Below are positions 30,030 through 39,295 of a stretch of DNA of 64,000 bases, one piece after another (positions within the stretch are counted from its first letter, which is position 1; each line of letters begins with the position of its first letter). A program made the translations under genes and the position numbers. Origin of the DNA: Methylobacterium sp. C25 (GTDB lineage: Bacteria > Pseudomonadota > Alphaproteobacteria > Rhizobiales > Beijerinckiaceae). The notes below the pieces were generated by a model. That model was not told the origin of the DNA, made no database searches, and saw nothing but the letters and a program-made list of their open reading frames with translations. The stretch lies in the NCBI RefSeq assembly GCF_021352225.1, contig NZ_JAAUVI010000010.1, positions 1 through 64,000 on the forward strand, written 5' to 3'.

Positions 30030-31034
30030 TCAGACCTCGTCGTAGACGACTTCGAGGGACGGCTTCACGAGCGGGGTCGAGCCGCACATGTCCTCGAAGG
30101 TGGCGGGGACCAGCACCACGTCGCGGCCGGTGGTCTCGCTGGAGAACAGGCCGAGAAGGCCATCCTGCGAGAGCGGCTTCGGGTGGTTCGGAAGCGCCTC
30201 GGCGACGCTCGAGGCGAGCGTCTCGAACAGCGAGCCCCAGCGCCCGTCGGGACGGCCGATGATCTCGTAATTCGCGCTCTTCTTGCGGATGTCGTCGTCG
30301 GCCGGGATCGAGGCCAGCACCGGGATGCCGACGGCCTCGGCGAAGGCCTGAGCCTCGCCGGTGCCGTCGTCCTTGTTGATGACGAGGCCGCCGACGCCGA
30401 CATTGCCGCCGAGCTTACGGAAGTATTCGACCGCCGAGCAGACGTTGTTGGCGACGTAGAGCGATTGCAGGTCGTTCGAGCCGACGACGATGACCTTCTG
30501 GCACATGTCGCGGGCGATCGGCAGGCCGAAGCCGCCGCAGACCACGTCGCCGAGGAAGTCGAGTAGGACGTAGTCGAAGCCCCATTCGTGGAAGCCGAGC
30601 TTTTCCAGCAGCTCGAAGCCGTGGATGATGCCGCGGCCGCCGCAACCGCGCCCGACCTCAGGGCCGCCGAGCTCCATGGCGTAGACGCCGTCGCGCTTGA
30701 AGCAGACGTCGCCGATCGCGACCTGCTCGCCGGCGAGCTTCTTCTTGGTCGAGGTCTCGATGATGGTTGGGCAAGCCTTGCCGCCGAACAGCAGCGAGGT
30801 GGTGTCGCTCTTCGGATCGCAGCCGATCAGCAGCACCTTCTTGCCCTGCTGGGCCATCATGTAGCTGAGGTTGGCCAGCGTGAACGACTTGCCGATGCCG
30901 CCCTTGCCGTAGATCGCAATGATCTGCGTCTCTTTCTTCGCGGGCGCGGTCGAGACCGGATCGGGCTCGATCGCCGCTTCCTCGCGAAGGGCTTGGGCTT
31001 GGCTGAGTGCCGCCTTGTTGAGCTGCACGTTCAT
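30030..31034 (-). CDS. bchX: Chlorophyllide a reductase iron protein subunit X
   Basis: A NifH-like ATPase that delivers electrons to BchYZ. The product is 334 aa from ATG 31034 (MNVQLNKAALSQAQ), which overlaps the bchC stop. The P-loop GKGGIGKS is at 43-50. The two cysteines binding the 4Fe-4S cluster between subunits are in GRGCGGRG and GDVVCGGFG. It differs from bchL by the longer N-terminus and SFTLANLSYMMAQ after the P-loop. Confidence 0.97.
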   Translation of the reverse strand: MNVQLNKAALSQAQALREEAAIEPDPVSTAPAKKETQIIAIYGKGGIGKSFTLANLSYMMAQQGKKVLLIGCDPKSDTTSLLFGGKACPTIIETSTKKKLAGEQVAIGDVCFKRDGVYAMELGGPEVGRGCGGRGIIHGFELLEKLGFHEWGFDYVLLDFLGDVVCGGFGLPIARDMCQKVIVVGSNDLQSLYVANNVCSAVEYFRKLGGNVGVGGLVINKDDGTGEAQAFAEAVGIPVLASIPADDDIRKKSANYEIIGRPDGRWGSLFETLASSVAEALPNHPKPLSQDGLLGLFSSETTGRDVVLVPATFEDMCGSTPLVKPSLEVVYDEV

Positions 31035-31969
31035 GAACAGGCTCTCCAGTCGAGGACCATCTTCAGGCATGCGGGATCGCCGAATGCCGTGCGGTAGGCC
31101 TCACCCGCCTGGGGCGCGGGCACGCGATGCGTAATGAGGCCGTCGAGCGAGAGGCGCCCGCCATCGATCAAAGCCGTCACGGCGGCGAGGTCGTCGGGCT
31201 TGAATTCCGCGGAGATGCGCAGCCGCGCCTCGCGCATGAAGGCCGGCGGGAAGGCGAAGGAGATCGGCGCCTCGTAGAAGCCGGCGAGCACGATCTCACC
31301 GCCGGGTGCGATGCGTCCGATCAAGCCGTCGAGCCCGGAGGCGTCGCCGCTGACGTCGGTAATTGTGGCATAGTCGCGCCGCGGATCTTCGTCCGGCGCG
31401 AGCACGCAATAGCCGAAGTCGCCTTCCGCCCGGATCGGGTCGGTTTCCCACACGGTCGGCTCGGCACCGGCCGCCATAGTGAGACGGGCGAGCAGTCGGC
31501 CGAGCACGCCGTGCCCGACGATCAGTGGCGTCGACCCTGGGCGAATTCCACCGAGCGCGCGATAAGCGGTGGCGGCCAGCGCAATGAGCACTGCCTTGTC
31601 GCCAAGGGCGACATCGACGGGCACGAGGCGCGAGGTTGGAGCAATGAGATGGGAAGCGGCGCCGCCGAACAGGCCGCGCACTGCGCCGAAGCAGCGAGCG
31701 CCGGGAACGAAGACGGTGTCGCCAGCCCTTACGGTGGCACCCTTTGGCGCCTCGATGACCGTGCCGACAGACTCGTAACCAGGGACCAGAGGGTAGCCCA
31801 TGCCGGGAAAGGACGGCATTCGACCCGACCAGAGTAGTCGCTCGGTGCCCGTGCTGATCCCACTCCATGAGACGGCGACCATCGCATCCCCCTCACCGGC
31901 CGGCGTCAGCGGCAGGCGATTGAGCGCCAGCTGCTCCGGTCGTTCGAGGATGACGGCGAGGGCGTCCAT
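31031..31969 (-). CDS. bchC: 3-hydroxyethyl bacteriochlorophyllide a dehydrogenase
   Basis: Oxidises the C3 hydroxyethyl to acetyl, a late step to bacteriochlorophyllide a. The product is 312 aa with the zinc-type alcohol dehydrogenase fold lacking the full zinc set: SGISTGTERLLWSG, PGYESVGTVIEA and VGHGVLGRLLARL (NAD site). It is the first bch gene behind its own promoter; crtF lies upstream on the same strand with a 92-nt gap, giving a possible crtEF-bchCXYZ-puf superoperon. Confidence 0.95.
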   Translation of the reverse strand: MDALAVILERPEQLALNRLPLTPAGEGDAMVAVSWSGISTGTERLLWSGRMPSFPGMGYPLVPGYESVGTVIEAPKGATVRAGDTVFVPGARCFGAVRGLFGGAASHLIAPTSRLVPVDVALGDKAVLIALAATAYRALGGIRPGSTPLIVGHGVLGRLLARLTMAAGAEPTVWETDPIRAEGDFGYCVLAPDEDPRRDYATITDVSGDASGLDGLIGRIAPGGEIVLAGFYEAPISFAFPPAFMREARLRISAEFKPDDLAAVTALIDGGRLSLDGLITHRVPAPQAGEAYRTAFGDPACLKMVLDWRACS

Positions 31970-32026
31970 TGCGCGCTTCTTCCAACCTCCCGTGCGACTC
32001 CGTCCGATGCGGTATCGCTGAATGTC

Positions 32027-32066
32027 ATCCTAGATAGGCATATCAAAGCGTCAAGTAGAGTTTACA
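32027..32066 (-). promoter_or_regulatory. bchC promoter with PpsR-like operator
   Basis: On the minus strand TTGACG (32054-32049), a 16-nt spacer and TAGGAT (32032-32027). The -35 forms the end of TGTAAACTCTACTTGACG (32066-32049), a TGT-N12-ACG near-match to the PpsR/CrtJ consensus TGT-N12-ACA. The box overlaps the last codons of crtF. It would control bchCXYZ and the puf genes. Confidence 0.65.
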
Positions 32067-33222
32067 CATTCCGAGATCGCTTTGCCGTGATTAATCGCGT
32101 TAGAAGCGGCCTCCGCGTCGAAATTTCCTGGATTTCCGTGAAGCCGCCGACCGCGAGCATAGTCCGGATTTCCGCGGCCGTTCTGGCGCGACCGCTGCCC
32201 ATGGCGAGCAGGTAGAAGCCGAAATACGCGTCGCCGATCGGCTCTGCGCCTCGCGTGTCCGCCAGCGGCTCGGCGATGAGGATCGTGCCGCCGGGAGGCA
32301 ATGCGTCCCGGGCCGCTTGTACGAGCACTGCGGCCTGCGCGTCGTCATGGTCGTGCAAGATGCGCACGAGCGAGATCACATCTGCGCCGCCCGGCAGGAT
32401 GTCGGTATGAAAGCTGCCGCTGAGGCATTCTACACGGGCCCCGAACCCCAGCCCCGCGAGTCTCTCAGCGGCGCGCTGTGCGACGGGGGGCAAGTCGAAA
32501 AGCGTCAGCCGAAGCGCCGCGTGGCGTCGCGCCACGGCGGCGATGAAGGCGCCCTCGCCTCCCCCGACATCCATCAGGCGACCATGGCCGCCGAGGGGAT
32601 AGGCGTCGAGAATGTCCTCCGCGATCAGCGCCTGCGAGGCCGACATCAGGCCGCTATATCCGGCGACCGCTTCTTCGCTGGCTCTGCCCAGGCTAGCGTG
32701 ATCGGCGTAGAGCCAGTACTGGCCGAGCCGGGTCGGCCCGGCCTCGCCGCGAAGAAGGGCGACCGGATCGGCGAGGTCGGCATAGAGCATGGCGTGGTGC
32801 TCGATCATCGCCGCGACCGACGGGTTGCCAGTCAAAGCGGCGCCGAGATCGGCGAGGGCGTAGCGACCATCCTGGAGCAGGGTCACGAGGTTCAGCGAGG
32901 CCGCCGCCTTCAGCAGCCGCTCGGTACGCTCTGGGCTCAGTCCGAGGCGCCTGCTGAGATCCTCGATGCTCTTTGGGCCAGATTGCAGAATGCGAAATAG
33001 ATCGAGCCGCACGCAGGCAAAAAGCACCTGCGAGTAGACGAAGCCTGCGCACAGATCGAACAATGCCCGTGTGTTGCGCTGCGCGATGCCACGGGTGAGC
33101 GGGAAGCCGGCGGCCCAGCGCTGGAAAGCCGGGCTGGCGACGCAACCGTTGCGGAAGCTGAGCCAGCGTTCTCGCCATGATCGCGGTGCCGGAATCGGCG
33201 GCATTGAAGCGACGGTGGACAT
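32062..33222 (-). CDS. crtF: Hydroxyneurosporene/spirilloxanthin O-methyltransferase
   Basis: Methylates the C1 hydroxyl of the acyclic carotenoid with S-adenosylmethionine. The product is 386 aa: an N-terminal winged-helix dimerisation part (IEDLSRRLGLSPERTERLL), then the methyltransferase domain with GRLMDVGGGEGAFIAAVA and RILHDHDDAQA near the catalytic base. 6 nt separate it from crtE upstream. With crtC and crtD and no crtA it implies spirilloxanthin-type products. Confidence 0.93.
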   Translation of the reverse strand: MSTVASMPPIPAPRSWRERWLSFRNGCVASPAFQRWAAGFPLTRGIAQRNTRALFDLCAGFVYSQVLFACVRLDLFRILQSGPKSIEDLSRRLGLSPERTERLLKAAASLNLVTLLQDGRYALADLGAALTGNPSVAAMIEHHAMLYADLADPVALLRGEAGPTRLGQYWLYADHASLGRASEEAVAGYSGLMSASQALIAEDILDAYPLGGHGRLMDVGGGEGAFIAAVARRHAALRLTLFDLPPVAQRAAERLAGLGFGARVECLSGSFHTDILPGGADVISLVRILHDHDDAQAAVLVQAARDALPPGGTILIAEPLADTRGAEPIGDAYFGFYLLAMGSGRARTAAEIRTMLAVGGFTEIQEISTRRPLLTRLITAKRSRNV

Positions 33223-33228
33223 GAGCGG

Positions 33229-34101
33229 TCAGGCCGCGACGAGATGCGCCAGACTCTTTGGCAGGAACAGTCGCGTCTGCGCTTCGATCTCTCCGCGCAA
33301 GGCATTGGCGCCGGGGCAATCCGGCACGACGTCAACGGCCTCGCGCGCAAGCCTCTTCAGCCGCTCAAGGGCGCCATCAGTCCCGAGCAAGGCGGCCGCA
33401 TTGGGTCGACCGAGTGTTGCGTCGCGGCCGGCTGGTTTGCCGATTTCCTCCTGTCGGCAGGCGACATCACGCAGGTCGTCTGCGACCTGGTACGCTTCGC
33501 CGAGGCATTCTCCGAGGAGCCGCCAACCTAGCGGCTGTGCCCCCGCGGCTGCTGCGCCCGCGACGGTACAGGCTGCGAACAGGGCGCCGGTTTTGGCCTG
33601 CTGATAGTCGGACAGCGCCACGTAGGGCTCCGATTCCCAAGCCTGCCCGGCCACGATGCCGACCGGTGAGCCGACCGCGCGAGCGACCAACCCGACGAGC
33701 GAAGCGAGCCGCGATGGGTGGCGACCCGCACCCCGCGCCAGCGTCTCGAAGGCGGCAACGATCAGCGCGTCCCCGGTGAGCACCGCCAGCGGCTCGCCGA
33801 ACGCGACATGCACCGAGGGCTTCTGCCGGCGCGTTGTCGCATCGTCGAAGCACGGCAGATCGTCGTGTACGAGCGAGGCGCAGTGCAGGAGCTCAATTGC
33901 GGCGGCGGCGGCATTGGAAGCGTCCGGGTCGTCATCCCCGCAAGCGCGCGCCACGGAAAGGCACAGTCGCGGCCGAATTCGGTGGCCGCCGGGGAAGACA
34001 GCGTAGCGGATTGCTTCGGCCAAGCGTGGTGGCGCGCCGGGCGCCTCGCAATGAGCGACCGCTGCATCAAGAGCCGTTTCGATCCGTCTACCGGCATCCA
34101 T
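33229..34101 (-). CDS. crtE: Geranylgeranyl diphosphate synthase
   Basis: Supplies GGPP for carotenoids and for the bacteriochlorophyll tail. The product is 290 aa. The first Asp-rich motif DDLPCFDD is at about 80-87, the second is DDLRD in YQVADDLRDVA, and GGHRIRPRL is at the substrate entrance. It is the first gene of the minus-strand crtE-crtF unit and is divergent from crtD across an exact PpsR box. Confidence 0.96.
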   Translation of the reverse strand: MDAGRRIETALDAAVAHCEAPGAPPRLAEAIRYAVFPGGHRIRPRLCLSVARACGDDDPDASNAAAAAIELLHCASLVHDDLPCFDDATTRRQKPSVHVAFGEPLAVLTGDALIVAAFETLARGAGRHPSRLASLVGLVARAVGSPVGIVAGQAWESEPYVALSDYQQAKTGALFAACTVAGAAAAGAQPLGWRLLGECLGEAYQVADDLRDVACRQEEIGKPAGRDATLGRPNAAALLGTDGALERLKRLAREAVDVVPDCPGANALRGEIEAQTRLFLPKSLAHLVAA

Positions 34102-34141
34102 CGCGCGACTCCCAATGTCATTGGTGATGGTCGTTTACATG

Positions 34142-34159
34142 TGTCACTATTTATTGACA
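34142..34159. promoter_or_regulatory. PpsR/CrtJ operator between crtE and crtD
   Basis: TGTCACTATTTATTGACA is an exact TGT-N12-ACA palindrome in the 103-nt divergent gap. TTGACA at 34154-34159 could be the -35 of crtD; a -10 downstream is weak. One bound tetramer could repress both directions. Confidence 0.8.
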
Positions 34160-34204
34160 CAATGAGAGACGGGTCAACGCTAGGAGAGTGCGATTCACGC
34201 CTTC

Positions 34205-35740
34205 GTGCCGAGAAAACGCATTGTCGTGATCGGAGCCGGGGTAGGCGGGCTCGTCGCTGCGCTGAAGCTCGCCCATGCCGGCTTCGACGTGATGGTGCTC
34301 GAGCGCGCGGCGGCACCAGGCGGAAAGATGCGCTCGCTCTCCGTCGGCGGTCGAGCGATCGAGGCGGGTCCCACCGTTTTCACGATGCGCTGGGTCTTCG
34401 AGGAGATTCTTCAGGAGTGTGGATCCGCGCTCACCGACCACGTCGCGCTCACGCCGGCGCCACTTCTCGCGCGCCATGCCTGGAGTGATGATGAGCGCCT
34501 CGATCTGTTTGCCGATATCGATTCCTCGACCGAGGCGATCGCGGCCTTTGCCGGTCAGAGCGAGGCCGATGGCTATCGCCGCTTCTGCGCGCGGGCGGCG
34601 GCCGTCTACCGGACGCTCGAGGGCCCCTTCATCCGTGGTGACAGGCCGAGCCCTCTTGATCTCGGGCGCCGGGTCGGTCTGGCCGGCCTAGGTGAGCTTT
34701 GGCGCATCCAGCCATTCACCACTCTTTGGCGGGCGCTCGGCGAATATTTCCGTGATCCGCGACTGCGACAGCTCTTCGGACGCTACGCGACCTATTGCGG
34801 GGCGTCGCCTTTCGCGGCGCCGGCTACGCTCATGCTCGTTGCTCATGTCGAGCAAGCCGGTGTCTGGTTCGTGGAAGGCGGTCTGAGCCGCCTCGCCATG
34901 GCTCTCGCCAACCTTGCCGAGGAGCGCGGTGCATCGATCCGCTATGGCGCCGAAGTCGCCCGGATTGAGACCGACCGTTCCGGAGTCACAGGGGTCGTGC
35001 TCGCCGATGGCGAGCGCATCCCTGCCGATGCCATCGTCGCCAATGCCGATGTCGCCGCACTTGGACACGGCCTGTTCGGACCGGAGGCCGCAGTGGCTGG
35101 CGATCGCGTTGCCTCCTCGCAGCGGTCGCTCTCGGCTGTGACGTTCTGCGCAAACGCCCGGGCCGTAGGTTTTCCGCTGGCCCACCACACCGTGTTCTTC
35201 TCCCGCGACTACCGCGCGGAGTTCTCGGAGATCCTCTCGAGGCGCCGGTTGCCATCGGATCCCACCGTCTACGTCTGCGCCCAGGACCGCGGCGTTGACG
35301 GGGCTGCCGCCGGAGGAACCGAGCGCCTTCTCCTCCTCGTCAACGCCCCGGCCGACGGGCGCGAGCGAGCCTTTTCGCCTTCGGAGATCCAGAGATGCGA
35401 GACGAATCTGCAGCAGCGGCTCGCGGCTTGCGGCTTTTCCCTGACGATGACGGAGCCGCCCGTGATCACGTCGCCGCAGGGTTTCGAGTCGCTGTTTCCA
35501 GCGACTGGGGGCGCACTCTACGGGAGGGCGGCCCACGGCTGGATGGCCTCGTTCAAACGGCCGGGCTCACGCACGCGGCTGCCGGGTCTCTATCTGGCGG
35601 GAGGCAGCGTGCATCCGGGGCCGGGCGTACCGATGGCGGCCCTGTCCGGAAGACTGGCAGCGGAGGCAGTGCTCTCGGACCTCGCTTCGACGGTCCGGTC
35701 GTCGAGGGCGGCTATGTCTGGTGGTATGTCGATGCGCTGA
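34205..35740 (+). CDS. crtD: Methoxyneurosporene (hydroxyneurosporene) desaturase
   Basis: A FAD-dependent C3,4-desaturase of acyclic hydroxy or methoxy carotenoids. The product is 511 aa from a GTG at 34205. The dinucleotide site VVIGAGVGGLVAALKLAHAG is at the N-terminus, AGPTVFTMRWVFEEI follows, and GLYLAGGSVHPGPGVPMAALSGRLAAE is near the end. The C-terminal LASTVRSSRAAMSGG tail is as in other CrtDs, and the crtC coding region begins inside it in another frame. No good ribosome-binding site is seen within 10 nt of the GTG. Confidence 0.93.
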   Translation: MPRKRIVVIGAGVGGLVAALKLAHAGFDVMVLERAAAPGGKMRSLSVGGRAIEAGPTVFTMRWVFEEILQECGSALTDHVALTPAPLLARHAWSDDERLDLFADIDSSTEAIAAFAGQSEADGYRRFCARAAAVYRTLEGPFIRGDRPSPLDLGRRVGLAGLGELWRIQPFTTLWRALGEYFRDPRLRQLFGRYATYCGASPFAAPATLMLVAHVEQAGVWFVEGGLSRLAMALANLAEERGASIRYGAEVARIETDRSGVTGVVLADGERIPADAIVANADVAALGHGLFGPEAAVAGDRVASSQRSLSAVTFCANARAVGFPLAHHTVFFSRDYRAEFSEILSRRRLPSDPTVYVCAQDRGVDGAAAGGTERLLLLVNAPADGRERAFSPSEIQRCETNLQQRLAACGFSLTMTEPPVITSPQGFESLFPATGGALYGRAAHGWMASFKRPGSRTRLPGLYLAGGSVHPGPGVPMAALSGRLAAEAVLSDLASTVRSSRAAMSGGMSMR

Positions 35741-36591
35741 GTGAGGATGGGCGACAGGGCCTCACCGTCATTGCCTTCATAGGCAGCGTGTTCTCGCCCT
35801 ACTATGCCTGGGACAGGAAGCAGGATCCCTACGATCATTGCGCAGTGAACGTCGTGCTCTATGGAGAGCGCGAAAGCCGCTTCGCCATGACGGAAAGGCG
35901 CAAGTCCGCGCTTTCCCGCGATGCGCACAGCATCGCGATCGGGCCGAGTTCGCTGGCTTGGGACGGCACTGAGCTGACGATCCGGCTCGACGAGCGTTGC
36001 GCGCCGATCCCTCGCGCGATCCGCGGCACCGTGCGGGTGCAGCCGAACGGAATCACCCGGGAACCCTTCACCCTCGATGCCCCCGGCGAACACCGCTGGT
36101 GGCCGATGGCGCCATCTTCTCGAGTCGCGGTCTCCCTCGACGAGCCGTCGATCGCTTGGTCTGGCACTGGCTATTTCGACACCAATGACGGCGACCGCCC
36201 GCTGGCCGAATCTTTCTCGCAGTGGAACTGGTGTCGCGCCGATCTCAGCGACGGTGCTGCAGTTCTCTACGACGTCGAGCGGCGCGACGGCAGTGGCCAG
36301 AACTTGTCGCTCCGCTTCGGCCGCGACGGCAGCAGGCGCGAGATCCGCCCACCGCTCGCCGCTTCCCTACCGCCAACGCGGCTCTGGCATATCCCGAGGC
36401 CGACCCGCAGCGACGACGGACGTGCGGCCGTCGTGCGAACCTTCGAGGACACGCCATTCTACGCCCGCTCACTGCTCTCATCGACGCTGGCCGGCGAAGA
36501 GGTGCGGCCGGTGCACGAGAGCCTGGTGCTCGATCGTTTCACGAATCCGCTCGTCAGGCTGATGCTGCCGTTCCGAATGCCACGGCCCTGA
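35395..36591 (+). CDS. crtC: Carotenoid 1,2-hydratase (hydroxyneurosporene synthase); start uncertain
   Basis: Adds water at C1,2 of acyclic carotenoids. Family-like sequence begins at about 35680 (RFDGPVVEGGYVWWYVDALSEDG, then VIAFIGSVFSPYYAWDR) and continues to 36591; HRWWPMAPSSRV, SIAWSGTGYFDTNDGDRPL and SFSQWNWCRAD are typical. No ATG, GTG or TTG lies in frame between 35428 and 35788. The only ordinary starts before the conserved region are ATG 35395 and TTG 35428, deep in crtD. The residues these would add (Arg/Gly/Ser-rich) look like out-of-frame crtD. I give the open frame; the true start is unresolved. Confidence 0.85.
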   Translation: MRDESAAAARGLRLFPDDDGAARDHVAAGFRVAVSSDWGRTLREGGPRLDGLVQTAGLTHAAAGSLSGGRQRASGAGRTDGGPVRKTGSGGSALGPRFDGPVVEGGYVWWYVDALSEDGRQGLTVIAFIGSVFSPYYAWDRKQDPYDHCAVNVVLYGERESRFAMTERRKSALSRDAHSIAIGPSSLAWDGTELTIRLDERCAPIPRAIRGTVRVQPNGITREPFTLDAPGEHRWWPMAPSSRVAVSLDEPSIAWSGTGYFDTNDGDRPLAESFSQWNWCRADLSDGAAVLYDVERRDGSGQNLSLRFGRDGSRREIRPPLAASLPPTRLWHIPRPTRSDDGRAAVVRTFEDTPFYARSLLSSTLAGEEVRPVHESLVLDRFTNPLVRLMLPFRMPRP

Positions 36592-36672
36592 CGATCCGCT
36601 CAGCGGACTCCGCCCTCCTGACCGACCTGCGCGCCTCGCGGTGCCCAGCAATGCGGACGGCTCCTGGGTTAC

Positions 36673-37779
36673 CTATGCGGTCCCGGACTGACGGGGCAGG
36701 ATGCTGATGGAAGGTGATCGCTCGAACAGATCGCGCTTCTCGAGTTGCTCGATCAGGTCGAGCACATGCACGATTCGGCCCGAGATGTCCCACCAGGCCG
36801 GCAACCGACGTGGTATCGCAGCAGCCTGCAGCGGGTGCTGCCGGACGCCTTCGACGAGATACGCGGTTGCGGGCAATGGGGGCAGCTCCTTGAGCTTGAG
36901 CGCCGGGTTAGGCAACGCAGCGCGGGCGAGCAGAACCGCTTTGCGCGACCTGGAAACCCGGGCACGGCGGCTGATCGAATCGAGCCCGTTCGCCTCGATC
37001 GCGCGTCCGATTTCGGCATAGATCAACCGCGCCGCGCGGATCGCCGGACGGCAGGCCAGTGGCAAGCCAGAGATTCCCGATTCCGAGCGCTGGTAAAGGG
37101 CTTCCGCCGCGCCCAGCAGGCGCGCCACTACGGTGCGGATCTCTGGGTTTGCCTCGGGCCGCGCCAGGAAGGCATCCGGATCAACCCCGACTTCCGCGAG
37201 CCAATCGAGCGGAAGATAGAGTCGGCCGGCCCGGGCATCCTCGCCGACGTCGCGGGCGATATTGGTGAACTGCATCGCCACGCCGAGATCACAGGCCCGC
37301 GCCAGCACCGTGGGATCGCGCACGCCCATGATCAGCGTCATCATTGCGCCGACGGCGCCCGCGACGCGTGCCGCGTAATCCGTGAGGTCCGAGAGGGTCG
37401 CGTAGCGGCGGCCCTGCGAATCCCAGGCGAGCCCTTCGAGCAGCGCACGTGGGAGCACCTCTGGGATCGCGTATCGCGCGACAATATCGGCCAGCGCGCG
37501 GTCCGCAGGAGAAGCGGCGGGGCGGCCAGCGTAGGCTAGCGTCAGGCGTTGCGACAGGCCTTCCACCGCAGCCCTTCGACAGAGCCGACTTCCGGCCTCG
37601 TCCACCGCGTCGTCCGAGACTCGGCAAAACGCGTAGAGACCAAAGGACGGTGTTCTCACCGATGGTGGCAGCAGCGTTGATGCAGTGAAGAAACTCTTCG
37701 ATCCCGCGCGGATCGCCGCGCGGCAGGCGGCCTGATCGGCCGCGGTGGCGAAGGGGACGTCAAGCGAAGACACGCGCAT
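36673..37779 (-). CDS. crtB: Phytoene synthase
   Basis: Condenses two GGPP to phytoene. The product is 368 aa. The Asp motifs are DDAVD at residues 56-60 and DVGED in TNIARDVGEDARAGRLYLP; YAFCRVSDD is the usual lead-in. The start overlaps the crtI end by 20 nt, so it is translated after crtI. Convergent with crtC; the 81-bp gap shows no clear terminator. Confidence 0.96.
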   Translation of the reverse strand: MRVSSLDVPFATAADQAACRAAIRAGSKSFFTASTLLPPSVRTPSFGLYAFCRVSDDAVDEAGSRLCRRAAVEGLSQRLTLAYAGRPAASPADRALADIVARYAIPEVLPRALLEGLAWDSQGRRYATLSDLTDYAARVAGAVGAMMTLIMGVRDPTVLARACDLGVAMQFTNIARDVGEDARAGRLYLPLDWLAEVGVDPDAFLARPEANPEIRTVVARLLGAAEALYQRSESGISGLPLACRPAIRAARLIYAEIGRAIEANGLDSISRRARVSRSRKAVLLARAALPNPALKLKELPPLPATAYLVEGVRQHPLQAAAIPRRLPAWWDISGRIVHVLDLIEQLEKRDLFERSPSISILPRQSGTA

Positions 37780-39286
37780 CCGGCACCACGCTGTCGAGCA
37801 CGCGTGCCGAGGACAGCACGCCGGGGAGTCCGGCGCCGGGATGCGTTCCCGCGCCGACGAGATAGAGGTTCTTGACGTCCTCGGACCGGTTATGCGGCCG
37901 GAACCAGGCCGATTGCGTCAGGACTGGCTCGAGCCCGAAGCCGGACCCGCGAAAGCTCAGGAAGTCGTCGGCAAAGTCCTGCGGCGTCGTGATCTTTGAG
38001 GTGACGACTGCTTCGCTCAGTCCGGGCAGCACAGAACCTTCGAGGGCGTGCTCGATGCTTCGTCGATAAGGCTCGCCAATTCGCGCCCAGTCCTGGCCGC
38101 CTGCGAGATTAGGAACTGGCGCAAGCACATAGAAGGCTTCGTGGTCTGGCGGAGCGAGAAGAGGATCGGTCGCGGTCGGGCGATGAAGGTAGAGGCTGAA
38201 ATCTTCGGCGAGCGTCTTTCGGTCGAAGATGTCTGTCAGCAACTCGCGATAGCGCGGCCCCATCAGGATCGTATGGTGGGCGACGTCGGGATATTTCCGC
38301 TTCGTGCCGAAGTACCAGACGAAAAGGCCCATGGATGAGCGCGAGGATGCGAGGCGCCTGTCGCTCCAGCGCCGGCTGTGGCCCTTGAGCAATCGGTTGT
38401 AGGTGAAGGCGGAATCCGCGTTTGACACCACGATGTTGGCGTCGAGCCAACTGCCATCGGTCATCTCTACGCCGATGGCAGTGCCGTCTTTCACGGGGAT
38501 CCGGGCGACGTCGGCACCGCAGCGGATGACGTTGCCCTGCTCGCGGATGAGGTCGCACAATCCATCTACCAGCCGTCCCGTGCCGCCCATAGCGAAATGC
38601 ACGCCCCAGCGTCGCTCGAGATGGGCGATCAGGCAGTAGATCGCGCTGGCGCGAAACGGGTTTCCGCCAATCAGCAGAGGGTGGAAGCTGAAGATGGTCC
38701 GTAAACGCTCATCGCGGATGTACCGCGCCACGACGCTGTAGACCGAGCGGTGGCCGCTCAGCCGCAGGAGGTCCGGCGCGATGCGCAACATGTCGCCGAT
38801 GGAATCGAAGGGAACGTGGCCGAGCTCTTCGAAGCCGACCCTGCAGATTGCTGCGCTGCGCTCCATGAAGCGTTCGTAACCCGCGACATCCGCAGGCGAA
38901 AACCGCCGCACCTCCTCGCGCATCGCGGTGACGTCGCCGCTGTACTCGAAGCTCGCACCGTCCTCGAAGCGAATGCGATAGAACGGCTTCATCGGCACCA
39001 GCGCGACGTCGTCGGCCATCCGGCGGCCGGCGAGCTGCCAGAGTTCCTCGAACAGGAAGGGGGCGGTGACGATGGTGGGGCCGGCATCGAAGGTGAAGCC
39101 ATCCTGCCGGTGCACACGGGCCCGGCCGCCCGGCTGTTCCAGCCGCTCCAGCACCGTGACGCGGTAGCCGCGCGCGCCGAGCCGGATCGCCGCTGCCAGC
39201 CCGCCGAAACCGGAGCCGATCACAACCGCATGGGGCCGATGATCGGTCGACGGCACGGCGCTCGGTCTGGCGTCGAGTGTCAACAT
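37760..39286 (-). CDS. crtI: Phytoene desaturase
   Basis: FAD-dependent four-step desaturase, phytoene to lycopene. The product is 508 aa if started at ATG 39286; GTG 39256 would give 498 aa. VVIGSGFGGLAAAIRLGARGY is the dinucleotide site, GGRARVHRQDGFTFDAGPTIV follows, and the C-terminus has NLYLVGAGTHPGAGLPGVLSSA. The ATG lies within a PpsR operator and about 1 nt from a predicted transcription start, so a leaderless mRNA is possible. First gene of crtI-crtB. Confidence 0.95.
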   Translation of the reverse strand: MLTLDARPSAVPSTDHRPHAVVIGSGFGGLAAAIRLGARGYRVTVLERLEQPGGRARVHRQDGFTFDAGPTIVTAPFLFEELWQLAGRRMADDVALVPMKPFYRIRFEDGASFEYSGDVTAMREEVRRFSPADVAGYERFMERSAAICRVGFEELGHVPFDSIGDMLRIAPDLLRLSGHRSVYSVVARYIRDERLRTIFSFHPLLIGGNPFRASAIYCLIAHLERRWGVHFAMGGTGRLVDGLCDLIREQGNVIRCGADVARIPVKDGTAIGVEMTDGSWLDANIVVSNADSAFTYNRLLKGHSRRWSDRRLASSRSSMGLFVWYFGTKRKYPDVAHHTILMGPRYRELLTDIFDRKTLAEDFSLYLHRPTATDPLLAPPDHEAFYVLAPVPNLAGGQDWARIGEPYRRSIEHALEGSVLPGLSEAVVTSKITTPQDFADDFLSFRGSGFGLEPVLTQSAWFRPHNRSEDVKNLYLVGAGTHPGAGLPGVLSSARVLDSVVPDARVFA

Positions 39287-39295
39287 AAGATGACA
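39278..39295. promoter_or_regulatory. PpsR/CrtJ operator overlapping the crtI start codon
   Basis: TGTCAACATAAGATGACA is an exact TGT-N12-ACA palindrome. The crtI ATG is at 39286-39284, inside it. Confidence 0.75.
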
